Assembly: GCF_030464885.1 (NCBI RefSeq)
Contig: NZ_JALPRJ010000057.1
Location: 1-46,950, forward strand
Origin: Caballeronia sp. SEWSISQ10-4 2
GTDB lineage: Bacteria; Pseudomonadota; Gammaproteobacteria; Burkholderiales; Burkholderiaceae
DNA: 46,950 nt
Reading direction: 5' to 3'
Below the pieces are notes generated by a model that saw nothing but the letters and a program-made list of their open reading frames with translations, had not been told where the DNA came from and did not search any database. This document shows, piece after piece, positions 31,653 through 40,396 of this stretch (positions are counted from its first letter, which is position 1; each line of letters opens with the position of its first letter). A program made the position numbers and the translations under genes.

Positions 31653-33218
31653 ATGAGGATCAACGCCATTCGCCCCGCGCAGGTTCGCAAACGCATCGGC
31701 GTGGTTGCGCTCGGTTTGCTCATCGCTCTATCGAGCGGCTGTGCCGACACGACGCCACGTAACGCACTTGCGATGCGCACGCCGTCGGCTGAACTGCTTC
31801 CGCATGGCGCAGCGGACGCTACCGGCTCGTGGCCGCAAGCGAACTGGGTTGCATCGTTCCACGACAGTCAACTGAATACGCTCGTCGTCGAAGCGTGCTT
31901 GGCTAATCCCGACATCCAGATAGCAAGCGCGCGCATCGCGCAGGCCCAATCGCAACTCGACCAGTTCGGTGCGAGCGAGGGACTGACAGGCACGGCCATG
32001 CTGTCCGCCTACAAAGCTCGCATGCCTGAAATCAACGGAGCGGCAAGCGTCGATGTGCAGGGCACCACTGTCCCGATCAACCTTTTCAGCGATCCCTGGG
32101 TGTCGCCTGGGAGCGCGATCGTCGGTGCGAACTATGAACTCGATTTGTGGGGGAAGAACGAAGCGCTCACGCGTTCGCTTCTGTCTTCGCGCGACGCCGC
32201 GCGTGTCAATGCGCAACAGGCTCAACTCACGATAGTGACGTCGATAGTCACGCTGTATGTACGCCTCGCCAGCGACTATGAACGCCGCGATCTCATCGAC
32301 GCAAAGCGCCGCGTAACCACCGAACTCGACGCTATCCGGCGCGAGCGCCAGACGCGAGGCATCGACAACACCTACGACATCCAGGCTACGCGCATAGAGC
32401 AGGCTACGTTGCGAGCACAAGCGCAGCAGATCGACGATGCAATCAGGCAAACACAATTGCAGATCGGCATCCTGGTTGGCGCAGGTCCGGAACGTGGTCT
32501 TGCCTTGCAGCGGCCAACGCTGGCTAGCGCCAACGAAGAAGCCGCCCTGCCACCGAACCTGCCGCTCGATCTGCTCGGACGCCGCCCGGATATAGTCGCC
32601 GCCCGGCTGCGTGTTGAAGCCGCTACGGCAAAGATCGCTGTGACACGTGCGTCGTTTTATCCGAACATCAATCTGTCGGCGGCGGGCGGATTGTCGTCGC
32701 TATCTATCGGCTCGCTGTTCTCCAGCGCGTCGGCATTCTTTGCGCTAGGCCCTGCCGTTACCCTACCGATCTTCGAGCGCGGCCGCCTGCATGCCCAGCT
32801 CGACGGCGACTATGCGCAGGCAGACGAAATGATTGCACTCTACAACCGCACGCTCAATGAAGCGCTGACCGATGTCGCCCGGTCCATCCTGGCAACACGC
32901 AGCACCGCCGCACTGATCACCGAGCAGCAGGAAGTCGTGAGCGCGCGTGAGCACCTTGCGTCAGTCGTTGCGGACCAGCATCGTCGCGGCCTTGTGCGCC
33001 AGACCGATGTCCTCCAGCAACAGAACGCACTGCTCGATGACCGGCTTCGTCTCATCGACCTCACGACACGCCGGCGCGACGCGCAAGTCGCACTGATCCG
33101 CTCGTTAGGCGGTGGCTTCGAAGCGATGCCTGCGCAACAAACCAAGTCCTCGTCGATCGGGTCCGCTAACCGGACACCCCGTGAAAGCTCACCCCCCATT
33201 CCTCCTTCGTCCAGCTAA
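31653..33218 (+). CDS. NodT-family outer-membrane efflux lipoprotein
   Basis: This is a TolC-like outer-membrane factor of 521 residues with a lipobox (LSSGC, Cys30). OEP-family repeats are visible: WVASFHDSQLNTLVVEACLANPDIQIASARIAQAQSQL near 64 and YELDLWGKNEALTRSLLSSRDAARV near 153. Further on come LPLDLLGRRPDIVAARLRVEAATAKIAVTRASFYPNINLSAAGG near 304 and LFERG-type GRLHAQLDGDYAQADEMI near 376. It would connect the inner-membrane pump to the outside. It starts two bases after rhlC and ends three bases before the adaptor gene, so it is part of the operon. A Ser/Pro-rich tail of about 30 residues ends the protein. Confidence 0.92.
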   Translation: MRINAIRPAQVRKRIGVVALGLLIALSSGCADTTPRNALAMRTPSAELLPHGAADATGSWPQANWVASFHDSQLNTLVVEACLANPDIQIASARIAQAQSQLDQFGASEGLTGTAMLSAYKARMPEINGAASVDVQGTTVPINLFSDPWVSPGSAIVGANYELDLWGKNEALTRSLLSSRDAARVNAQQAQLTIVTSIVTLYVRLASDYERRDLIDAKRRVTTELDAIRRERQTRGIDNTYDIQATRIEQATLRAQAQQIDDAIRQTQLQIGILVGAGPERGLALQRPTLASANEEAALPPNLPLDLLGRRPDIVAARLRVEAATAKIAVTRASFYPNINLSAAGGLSSLSIGSLFSSASAFFALGPAVTLPIFERGRLHAQLDGDYAQADEMIALYNRTLNEALTDVARSILATRSTAALITEQQEVVSAREHLASVVADQHRRGLVRQTDVLQQQNALLDDRLRLIDLTTRRRDAQVALIRSLGGGFEAMPAQQTKSSSIGSANRTPRESSPPIPPSSS

Positions 33219-33221
33219 CGC

Positions 33222-34325
33222 ATGAGTACAGAAAACCTGCTTGACGATCGAACGTCGACCGTGGCGCCGCATCGGAAAAAAATCACACGCCGTAACCGGC
33301 TGTTCCTGCTGCTCTTCGGCATGGCGTTATTGCTCGCGCTTGCTGCGGGCGCGCACTGGTGGACCGTCGGTCGCTATGTGGAGGAGACCGACAATGCGTA
33401 CGTCGGCGGTAATGTCGTGCCGATTGCCGCTCATGCAGCCGGTACCGTGCGCGAGGTCACCGTCGGTAATACGCAATACGTGAAGGCGGGGCAAGCGCTC
33501 GTGCTACTCGACGATACCGACGCACAAGCCGCACTGACCCAGGCGCAAGCGCGCCTCGTCCAGGCGAAGCGACAGGCGCGCAGCGCGATCTATTCGAACG
33601 CGATGTACGCAGCCGCCGTCGACGCCCGCACGGCCGAACTGAAGCTTGCCGAACAGATGCTCAAGGCCCGTTCGGGGGCGAGCGTTGAAGTGGTATCGAC
33701 GGAAGACTTTGCACGCGCGACGGAATCCGTCGCGCTCGCACGGGCAAACCTTGCCTCGGCGCAAAGCCAGTTAGCCAGCAGCCTCGCGATGAGCGGATCA
33801 GGACCAGTAGAAGCCGATCCCGCCGTGGTCCAGGCAGAACAGCAAGTGAAGCTTGCACAGGTCGCGGTGACACGGACCGTGATCGTTGCACCGGTCGAAG
33901 GCAGCATCGCCCAGCGCTCGGTCGAGGTCGGGCAACCGGTCAACGCGGGTATCCAGCTCATGACGGTCGTGCCGCTCAAGCACCTATGGATACAGGCAAA
34001 TTTCAAGGAGGGGCAAGTCCGCAATATGCGGATCGGTCAGCCCGCAACGATCGTCTCAGATCTCTATGGCTCGAGCGTCAAGTTTCACGGCCGGATTGGT
34101 GGACTGTCACCGGGAACAGGCAGCGCCTTTTCGATGCTGCCTCCGGAGAACGCAACCGGAAACTGGATCAAGGTCGTGCAGCGTGTCCCGGTACTCGTGC
34201 TGCTCGATCCCGCGGAACTGGCCGAGCATCCCTTGCGCGTGGGGCTCTCCACAACCGTCGAGGTAGATACGCACGATCTTGGTGGCAAGCCGGTCAGTGC
34301 CGCTGGCAGTGCATCGATCCGATAA
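33222..34325 (+). CDS. EmrA-type membrane fusion protein (HlyD family)
   Basis: This is a periplasmic adaptor protein of 367 residues. A cytosolic basic N-terminus (RKKITRRNR) precedes one membrane helix (residues 28-44). The first half of the lipoyl domain has YVEETDNAYVGGNVVPIAAHAAGTV near 52 and VKAGQALVLLDDTDAQAAL near 86. The coiled coil is at about 95-190, and the second lipoyl half is TRTVIVAPVEGSIAQRSVEVGQPV near 220. The beta-barrel follows (HLWIQANFKEGQVRNMRIGQPATIVSDLYG). This is the classical EmrA layout and pairs with the DHA2 exporter at 29079-30647. It is separated from rmlB by 73 bases, where a second promoter could lie. Confidence 0.93.
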   Translation: MSTENLLDDRTSTVAPHRKKITRRNRLFLLLFGMALLLALAAGAHWWTVGRYVEETDNAYVGGNVVPIAAHAAGTVREVTVGNTQYVKAGQALVLLDDTDAQAALTQAQARLVQAKRQARSAIYSNAMYAAAVDARTAELKLAEQMLKARSGASVEVVSTEDFARATESVALARANLASAQSQLASSLAMSGSGPVEADPAVVQAEQQVKLAQVAVTRTVIVAPVEGSIAQRSVEVGQPVNAGIQLMTVVPLKHLWIQANFKEGQVRNMRIGQPATIVSDLYGSSVKFHGRIGGLSPGTGSAFSMLPPENATGNWIKVVQRVPVLVLLDPAELAEHPLRVGLSTTVEVDTHDLGGKPVSAAGSASIR

Positions 34326-34398
34326 ATGAACTCATGTGTGATTCCGCCTCGAACATTCCGGTCAGCTTGCCGACCATTCACAACTTGGAACACGTCAA

Positions 34399-35478
34399 AT
34401 GATCCTGGTCACCGGCGGTGCTGGTTTTATTGGAGCTAACTTCATTCTTGACTGGCTGCGGACATCGGACGAGCCCGTTCTGAATGTGGACAAGTTGACC
34501 TACGCGGGCAATCTGCAGACGCTGTTGCCGCTGCGGGACAACCCCAGGCACGTCTTCTCTCAAGTCGATATCTGCGACCGGACCGCACTCGATGGCTTGA
34601 TGAAGCGGCACGCGCCACGTGCGGTGCTCCATTTCGCAGCGGAAAGTCACGTTGACCGGTCGATTCACGGCCCGGCGGATTTTGTTCAGACCAATCTGGT
34701 GGGTACTTTTACGTTGCTCGAAGCCGTGCGTTCTTATCTGCATACGCTCAGCGAAGCAAGCAAAACCAGGTTCCGCTTCCTGCATATTTCGACAGACGAA
34801 GTGTACGGATCGCTATCGGCCACCGATTCGCAGTTTTCCGAAACTACGCCCTATGCACCGAATAGCCCGTATGCCGCGACGAAGGCCGGATCGGATCATC
34901 TGGTTCGCGCCTATCACCATACGTACGGTTTGCAGACGCTAACCACTAACTGCTCGAACAACTACGGCCCGTGCCAGTTCCCGGAGAAGTTGATCCCGCT
35001 GATGATCGCGAACGCTCTCGCAGGCAAACCCCTGCCCGTCTATGGCGATGGCCAGAACGTGCGCGACTGGCTGTATGTGGGCGACCATTGCAGCGCGATT
35101 CGCGAAGTGCTTCAACGCGGCAAGCCCGGCGAGACGTACAACGTCGGCGGCTGGAACGAGAAAAAGAACCTCGATGTCGTGCATACGCTATGCGATCTGC
35201 TCGACCGGCTTAAGCCCAAGGTGAGCGGTTCGTATCGCAGCCAGATCATCAGCGTCAAGGATCGCCCGGGACACGACCGGCGCTATGCAATCGATGCACG
35301 CAAGCTCGAGCGTGAACTTGGCTGGAGACCGACCGAGACGTTTGAAACCGGATTGACCAGGACGGTCCAGTGGTATCTCGAGAATCAGGCATGGTCCGAT
35401 GAAGTCGCATCCGGTGAATACCGGACGTGGGTTGAGACCCACTACGCACAGCGTGCTGTGACACCAGAACATTATTAG
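34399..35478 (+). CDS. rmlB: RmlB, dTDP-glucose 4,6-dehydratase
   Basis: RmlB makes dTDP-4-keto-6-deoxyglucose, the second step of dTDP-L-rhamnose synthesis. The protein is an extended SDR of 359 residues. The NAD motif is GGAGFIGANF (residues 6-15). Active-site motifs are LHISTDEVYGSL near 131 (with Asp-Glu), YAATKAGSDHLVRAY near 161 (Tyr-x3-Lys) and NNYGPCQFPEKLIP near 190. All are complete. This is the first of four consecutive rml genes in the order B-A-C-D. Upstream of the ATG, CACGTCAA shows only a weak ribosome site. It supplies dTDP-rhamnose to RhlB and RhlC and possibly to lipopolysaccharide. Confidence 0.96.
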   Translation: MILVTGGAGFIGANFILDWLRTSDEPVLNVDKLTYAGNLQTLLPLRDNPRHVFSQVDICDRTALDGLMKRHAPRAVLHFAAESHVDRSIHGPADFVQTNLVGTFTLLEAVRSYLHTLSEASKTRFRFLHISTDEVYGSLSATDSQFSETTPYAPNSPYAATKAGSDHLVRAYHHTYGLQTLTTNCSNNYGPCQFPEKLIPLMIANALAGKPLPVYGDGQNVRDWLYVGDHCSAIREVLQRGKPGETYNVGGWNEKKNLDVVHTLCDLLDRLKPKVSGSYRSQIISVKDRPGHDRRYAIDARKLERELGWRPTETFETGLTRTVQWYLENQAWSDEVASGEYRTWVETHYAQRAVTPEHY

Positions 35479-35490
35479 GGGACTACAAAA

Positions 35491-36384
35491 ATGGGGCGGA
35501 AAGGTTTGATTCTCGCCGGCGGTTCTGGCACGCGGCTGTATCCGATAACGCATGTGGTATCGAAGCAATTGCTGCCCGTGTACGACAAGCCGATGATCTA
35601 CTATCCACTGTCGACGCTGATGATTGCCGGTATTCGCGATGTGCTTGTCATCTCGACGCCGCAGGACACACCGCGTTTCGAAGCCATGCTCGGCGACGGT
35701 AGCCAGTGGGGCATGAATATTCAGTATGCCGTGCAGCCCTCGCCCGATGGTTTGGCGCAGGCGTTCATCATCGGGCGCGAGTTTATCGGCAATGACCTGT
35801 CGTCGCTGATTCTCGGCGACAACATTTTCTATGGCCACGATCTGGTCACACAACTGGAACGCGCGAACTCACGCACGCAAGGCGCAACAGTCTTCGCTTA
35901 CCACGTGAACGATCCGGAACGTTACGGCGTGGTGGAATTCGATACGAACTTCCACGCTTTGTCGATCGAAGAAAAACCGCTTAAGCCGCGCTCGAATTAT
36001 GCGATAACGGGCTTGTATTTCTACGACAACACCGTCTGCGACATTGCCGCCGATATCAAACCATCGTCGCGCGGCGAGCTTGAGATCACCGACATCAACT
36101 CGTGTTATCTCGCGCGGGAAAAGCTCGATGTCGAAATCATGGGTCGCGGTTTCGCATGGCTCGATACCGGTACGCACGACTCGCTGATCGAAGCAGCGAC
36201 CTTTATTGCGACGCTTCAAAAACGGCAAGGCTTAGTGGTTGCTTGTCCGGAAGAAATTGCTTACCGGCGTCAATGGATCGACGACGAGCAATTGCTCAAG
36301 CTCGCTAAGCCACTCGCCAAGAACGCGTACGGCCAATATCTGCTCAACCTCTCCACGGATCAAGTCGCATGGCCATCCAGGTAA
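35491..36384 (+). CDS. rmlA: RmlA, glucose-1-phosphate thymidylyltransferase
   Basis: RmlA activates glucose-1-phosphate with dTTP. It is 297 residues long, typical for the family. Motifs are LILAGGSGTRLYPIT near residue 6 with the G-x-G-T-R-L nucleotide site, KPMIYYPLSTLM, YAVQPSPDGLAQAF, LILGDNIFYGHDL near 109 and YGVVEFD, then EEKPLKPRSNYAITGLYFYDN. The C-terminal part has GRGFAWLDTGTHDSLIEAA. It starts 12 bases after rmlB, and the end overlaps rmlC by 16 bases, indicating tight co-translation. No anomalies were seen. Confidence 0.96.
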   Translation: MGRKGLILAGGSGTRLYPITHVVSKQLLPVYDKPMIYYPLSTLMIAGIRDVLVISTPQDTPRFEAMLGDGSQWGMNIQYAVQPSPDGLAQAFIIGREFIGNDLSSLILGDNIFYGHDLVTQLERANSRTQGATVFAYHVNDPERYGVVEFDTNFHALSIEEKPLKPRSNYAITGLYFYDNTVCDIAADIKPSSRGELEITDINSCYLAREKLDVEIMGRGFAWLDTGTHDSLIEAATFIATLQKRQGLVVACPEEIAYRRQWIDDEQLLKLAKPLAKNAYGQYLLNLSTDQVAWPSR

Positions 36385-36920
36385 CCGCTACGGCGCTGCC
36401 CGAAGTCAAGATCATTGAACCGAAGGTCTTCGGCGATGCGCGCGGCTTCTTCTACGAAAGCTTCAATGCCCGAGAGTTTTCCGAGCAGGTAGAGACGGAC
36501 GTCGCGTTCGTGCAGGACAACCACTCGCGTTCGGCACGCGGCGTATTGCGCGGGCTGCACTACCAGATCGAACATGCGCAAGGAAAGCTGGTGCGTGTGG
36601 TGGAAGGCGAAGTGTTCGATGTCGCCGTCGATATCCGCAGACGTTCGCCGAACTTCGGCAGGTGGATCGGAGTAAATCTGTCGGCGGAGAATCATAAGCA
36701 AGTATGGGTGCCGCCTGGTTTTGCACATGGATTCGTGGTGCTGTCCGAATCTGCGCAGTTTCTCTATAAGACGACTGACTATTGGTATCCCTTGCATGAG
36801 CGCACCATTCTTTGGAACGATCCGGAGATTGGAATTGAATGGCCGATCGACTTCGAGCCGCTGCTCGCCGGCAAGGACGCGGCCGGCAAACGCCTTGTGA
36901 ATGCGGAACACTTTATGTGA
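36369..36920 (+). CDS. rmlC: RmlC, dTDP-4-dehydrorhamnose 3,5-epimerase
   Basis: This is a cupin-fold epimerase of 183 residues. Landmarks are GDARGFFYESFNAREF (residues 22-37), FVQDNHSRSARGVLRGLHYQ near 48-67 (the catalytic His), KLVRVVEGEVFDVAVDIR, WIGVNLSAENHKQVWVPPGFAHGFVVLSE near 99-127, and YKTTDYWYPLHERTI with the catalytic Tyr. The start lies inside the rmlA reading frame, as is usual in compact rml operons. It is third in rmlBACD order, and rmlD follows after ten bases. Confidence 0.95.
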   Translation: MAIQVTATALPEVKIIEPKVFGDARGFFYESFNAREFSEQVETDVAFVQDNHSRSARGVLRGLHYQIEHAQGKLVRVVEGEVFDVAVDIRRRSPNFGRWIGVNLSAENHKQVWVPPGFAHGFVVLSESAQFLYKTTDYWYPLHERTILWNDPEIGIEWPIDFEPLLAGKDAAGKRLVNAEHFM

Positions 36921-36930
36921 GGGTCTCCGG

Positions 36931-37824
36931 ATGATCAGCAACGAACAACGAACCATCCTGCTCACAGGCGTCAATGGTCAGGTCGGGTTCGATCTTGCAC
37001 GCAGTCTGCAAGGGCTTGGCCGTGTTGTGGCGTTTGATCGCAGCAAGATGGACCTGACCGACCTGGATCAGATCCGGCACATTGTCCGCGAAGTGAAGCC
37101 GGCGCTGATTGTGAATCCGGCTGCCTACACCGCAGTAGACCGCGCCGAGAGTGAAGCGGACTTGGCCAAACGCATCAACGCGGAAGCGCCGGGCGTTTTG
37201 GCGGAGGAAGCGCGGCGCCTTGACGCCGCGCTCATTCACTATTCCTCCGACTATGTCTTCGATGGCACGAAAGACGGCCCTTATGTTGAAGACGATATTC
37301 CGAACGCCTGCAACGTATACGGCAAGAGCAAACATGCCGGTGAACAAGCGATTACAGCGTCCGGTTGCGCGCATCTTATTTTTAGAACGAGCTGGGTGTA
37401 TGGCGCTCGCGGCAAAAATTTCCTGACTACCATGCTTCGCCTGGGCACTGAGCGCGATGAGCTGAACGTCGTCGCGGATCAGGTTGGCGCACCGACATGG
37501 TCCACTACGATTTCGGCCATGACGTCGAGTGTGCTGTCGCAGGCTTTGAGAGGTGAACAAGACTGGTGGACGCAGTACTCGGGGGTCTATCACCTGAGCG
37601 CTTCCGGTGCAACTTCGTGGTGCGGTTTTGCTCAAGCCATCTTCGAACGTTCTCAGCTTGAGAAGACACCTGTGGTGAAGCCAATCGCTACGGCGTCTTA
37701 CCCGACACCCGCAGAGCGGCCCGCAAACTCCATATTGTCGAACCGCAAGTTGACTGCGGCTTTTGGCCTGGAGGCCCCTGCGTGGGATGAAGCACTGACG
37801 CTTTGCATGGCCAGAACGATTTGA
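36931..37824 (+). CDS. rmlD: RmlD, dTDP-4-dehydrorhamnose reductase
   Basis: RmlD performs the final reduction to dTDP-L-rhamnose. The ATG at 36931 gives a 297-residue protein; an in-frame ATG at 36901 would overlap rmlC and is not needed. Landmarks are ILLTGVNGQVGFDL near residue 9 (NADPH loop), NPAAYTAVDRAESE near 62, and IHYSSDYVFDGTKDGPY with a following YGKSKHAGE block near 131 (Tyr-x3-Lys). RTSWVYGARGKNFLTTMLRL follows near 152. All catalytic elements are present. This is the last gene of the cluster; no further same-strand gene follows. Confidence 0.95.
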   Translation: MISNEQRTILLTGVNGQVGFDLARSLQGLGRVVAFDRSKMDLTDLDQIRHIVREVKPALIVNPAAYTAVDRAESEADLAKRINAEAPGVLAEEARRLDAALIHYSSDYVFDGTKDGPYVEDDIPNACNVYGKSKHAGEQAITASGCAHLIFRTSWVYGARGKNFLTTMLRLGTERDELNVVADQVGAPTWSTTISAMTSSVLSQALRGEQDWWTQYSGVYHLSASGATSWCGFAQAIFERSQLEKTPVVKPIATASYPTPAERPANSILSNRKLTAAFGLEAPAWDEALTLCMARTI

Positions 37825-38134
37825 AAAGCACAGAAGTCTTACGTCGCCTTAGCATGGCATCCCGCGAGTTTTCGAGTGATCGCCGGCCGCTTCATAAGCC
37901 TCCGTTATCTTGAGTAAGGATTTGAATGCACTACGAATTGATGTTCTCTTTAAATCAAAAAAACTGTTCCTTATTTATACCAAGCCTTAAGCATGTTCCT
38001 GCTCAAAACGTCTGGACCAGGCCGGTAAGGAACCGATATATGTAGAAAGACACGTTTCACACGAAAACGCCTATGCTGGGTCACGTCCTCGCCGGGTCCC
38101 CCTCGTCCAGGCGGGCGACGCTCCGTAAGCTTTT

Positions 38135-38167
38135 ACCCGCGTCTTCGAGAGAGGCGCGGGTTTTTTT
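38135..38167 (+). terminator. Rho-independent terminator and possible sRNA 3' end
   Basis: ACCCGCG pairs with CGCGGGT around a 13-base loop and is followed directly by seven T residues (38161-38167), a textbook intrinsic terminator. It lies 310 bases beyond rmlD, rather far for an operon end. Just upstream (38080-38120) another GC-rich potential stem (GTCCTCGCC near 38083 against GGCGGGCGAC near 38111) precedes it, and AT-rich DNA at 37920-38000 could carry a promoter. The 37825-38290 gap has no other feature. Confidence 0.6.
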
Positions 38168-38290
38168 CCGTGCGTCATGTGCAACCGTGGCGGGTCAACC
38201 GCCAGGCGATCCCGCGACTAAGGCCGCGCTCGCCGATTGGTTGGGACTGAGCTTGGACAAATAGGCCGGCCCCGAAGCAAGCACCGCCTG

Positions 38291-39652
38291 CTAGTGCGAC
38301 ATAGGTTGTATATCGCTAGCCTTGACGGGTGTGGATCGCGGTTGAACGGCTTGTTTGATCAGCAATGCGACGCATGCCACCACTCCGGGCACTGCTACTA
38401 CGGCAAAGATGCCGTCGAACGTGAAATGCTGCCGGGTCAGTTCGGCAACCAGGAACGAGCCCGCAATGCCACCGAAGCGGCCAATGCCCAGCATCCACGC
38501 AACGCCGGTGCCGCGCCCCTGAGTGGGATAGAACGAAGCCGCCAGCGCAGGCATGGACGACTGTGCCGTGTTCATCAGCACGCCCGCGGCGAACACGACG
38601 AGTATCAGCAAGCTGATATTCCCGACTGCGTGACCAATGCAATACACGCTGATAGCGGTCAATGCATAACATGCCGCGATGATCTTGTTCGGATTGAATT
38701 TATCCATCAAGACGCCGCACAGCACGGCACCCACGCCGCCGAGCGGGAAGAGTGCGGAAATCAACGTGGCACGCTGCGGGCTCAAGCCCGCTTCCTTCAA
38801 TAGGATCGGCATCCAGTTGATCGACGCGTAGAAGATGACCAGTCCCATGAAATAGGTCAGCCAAAGCATGATCGACCCGACGATGTACTGCCTCGACAGC
38901 ACAACCTGAATGCCGCTTTTTCCGGGAACAGCCTGGGCATGTTCTGTCATGACAAACGAAGCGGCATCGGCAGCGCTACGGCCGATGCGGCTAAGCGTTG
39001 CACGAATCTTTTCGACGGGATGCGCATGGGCGACCCGGTAACGAACCGATTCCGGAAGTGCGAGCAGCAGCACGACCGCAAGCAGCAGCGGCGTAACTCC
39101 ACCGAACAGCAGGACGCTGCGCCATCCGAAGGCGGGGATCATCCAGGCCGCGAGAAAACCACCGAATGCCGCCCCAAGCGGAAAGCCGCAAAACATCAGG
39201 TTGATCAAGGTCGCACGGCGGCGATCGGGGCAAAACTCGCTCATGATCGTCACCGCGTTCGGCATGGCGGCGCCTAGCCCGAGTCCCGTGATGAAGCGCA
39301 GCACGGTCAAATGCGTCAGGTCCCCGGCGAAAGAGGAAGCCAGGCAAGCGACGCCAAAGATCACAACCGAGGTGACGAGAAGGATGCGGCGTCCCAGGCG
39401 ATCAGAGAGCGGGCCGGAGAGGAGCGCGCCGAACGCCAGTCCGAATAATGCGGCGCTCAATACCGGTGCGAGCGCCGGCCGGCTGATGTTCCATTCGGTG
39501 ATCAGCGACGGTGCGATAAAGCCGATAGCGGCTGTATCGAATCCGTCCAGCAGGACGATGACAAAACACATCGCAAAGATCAGCCATTGGAACCCGCCAA
39601 ACGGGTGCTCGTTGATGAAGGTTTGAACGTCGACTGCGGGACTCCTGCTCAT
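38291..39652 (-). CDS. Aromatic-acid:H+ symporter (AAHS family MFS, PcaK/BenK type)
   Basis: This is a 12-helix MFS symporter of 453 residues. Key motifs are LLDGFDTAAIGFIAPSL near residue 34 (the D-G-F-D motif essential in PcaK-like proteins), GPLSDRLGRRILL near 80, GLGLGAAMPNAVTIMSEFCPDRRRA near 119 and the matching central loop. Such proteins import benzoate, 4-hydroxybenzoate and related aromatic acids. A ribosome site AAGGAAG precedes the ATG at 39652. It is isolated from ring-cleavage genes, so substrate and regulator are not indicated by context. The C-terminal tail (residues ~430-453) is cytoplasmic. Confidence 0.9.
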   Translation of the reverse strand: MSRSPAVDVQTFINEHPFGGFQWLIFAMCFVIVLLDGFDTAAIGFIAPSLITEWNISRPALAPVLSAALFGLAFGALLSGPLSDRLGRRILLVTSVVIFGVACLASSFAGDLTHLTVLRFITGLGLGAAMPNAVTIMSEFCPDRRRATLINLMFCGFPLGAAFGGFLAAWMIPAFGWRSVLLFGGVTPLLLAVVLLLALPESVRYRVAHAHPVEKIRATLSRIGRSAADAASFVMTEHAQAVPGKSGIQVVLSRQYIVGSIMLWLTYFMGLVIFYASINWMPILLKEAGLSPQRATLISALFPLGGVGAVLCGVLMDKFNPNKIIAACYALTAISVYCIGHAVGNISLLILVVFAAGVLMNTAQSSMPALAASFYPTQGRGTGVAWMLGIGRFGGIAGSFLVAELTRQHFTFDGIFAVVAVPGVVACVALLIKQAVQPRSTPVKASDIQPMSH

Positions 39653-40396
39653 GTCTCTTCCTTATGTTTTGTTACGTCGTCTCCAAGCATGCCACACGAC
39701 GTATGATTATTGGCCGCTCTCTTAGCGCCAGGCGCACGAGATGGCCGGTACTGACGAAAACCGGCTAATCGGCAAAGCAGTCTGGCACTGCCGCCGGTTT
39801 GTTAAGTCGCTTAGTAAGAGTCGCCCATTCATTGCGCTTGGTTTGTCAGCATATCCGCTCCTGCAAGCTCACACGCACGTTGGAAACCCTAAGCGATTGT
39901 GAGAATTCCAGGAGCCGCAGCGTAGTTGCCGCCCTTTATAACTTTTGAACGCGCGACGAATGCGCGCCATTCAACTCGTCTGATTCTGCCTCGCACCTCG
40001 CGTGGTGCCCCCGCCGCATTCGCATCCGAGACATATTCGATTCAGGTACCAAGGATTCCGTACAAAGTCACGCTGCTTCACGCGAACGCAGGTTCGCTGA
40101 ACACACTGAGTCCGCCTGTTAGCAATGTTGAAAGTGTCATCGATCTTCGTCTCCCTGAGTTTTTAGAATGGCCCCTGTGTTCGCTATATGAATATAATTT
40201 CGCTTTGCGAACCGCGTAAGGCGTGGCCCGGATACTAGTGGCGGGATATCGGCGTTGCCTATGCGGGGCAACCCCTAAACGCGGGTTTGTGCGTCCTGCC
40301 CACCGGCTCTGATCCATGTGGCACAACGCTTCTCAAGCACTATTCTGGATTTGGATAATGTTTATCGCCGCGCGGCAGTTTCTTTCAAAGCAGCCG
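39653..40396. other. Intergenic region with operator-like dyad and a truncated leader peptide
   Basis: This 744-base gap has no full gene. At 40179-40212 nested palindromic sites occur: GTTCGC (40179-40184), TTTCGC (40198-40203) and GCGAAC (40207-40212), in an AT-rich context with a -10-like TATATT on the minus strand. A minus-strand ATG at 40140 with GGGAG upstream opens a 20-codon frame ending at 40078. The arrangement resembles an IclR-type regulated promoter whose gene has been lost or displaced. The remaining DNA shows nothing I recognise. Confidence 0.4.

Noticed and set aside
39926..40219. Plus-strand frame of 97 codons in the gap before the NHL gene
   Set aside because: It has no ribosome site and crosses the operator-like dyad; the composition is not protein-like over the first half.
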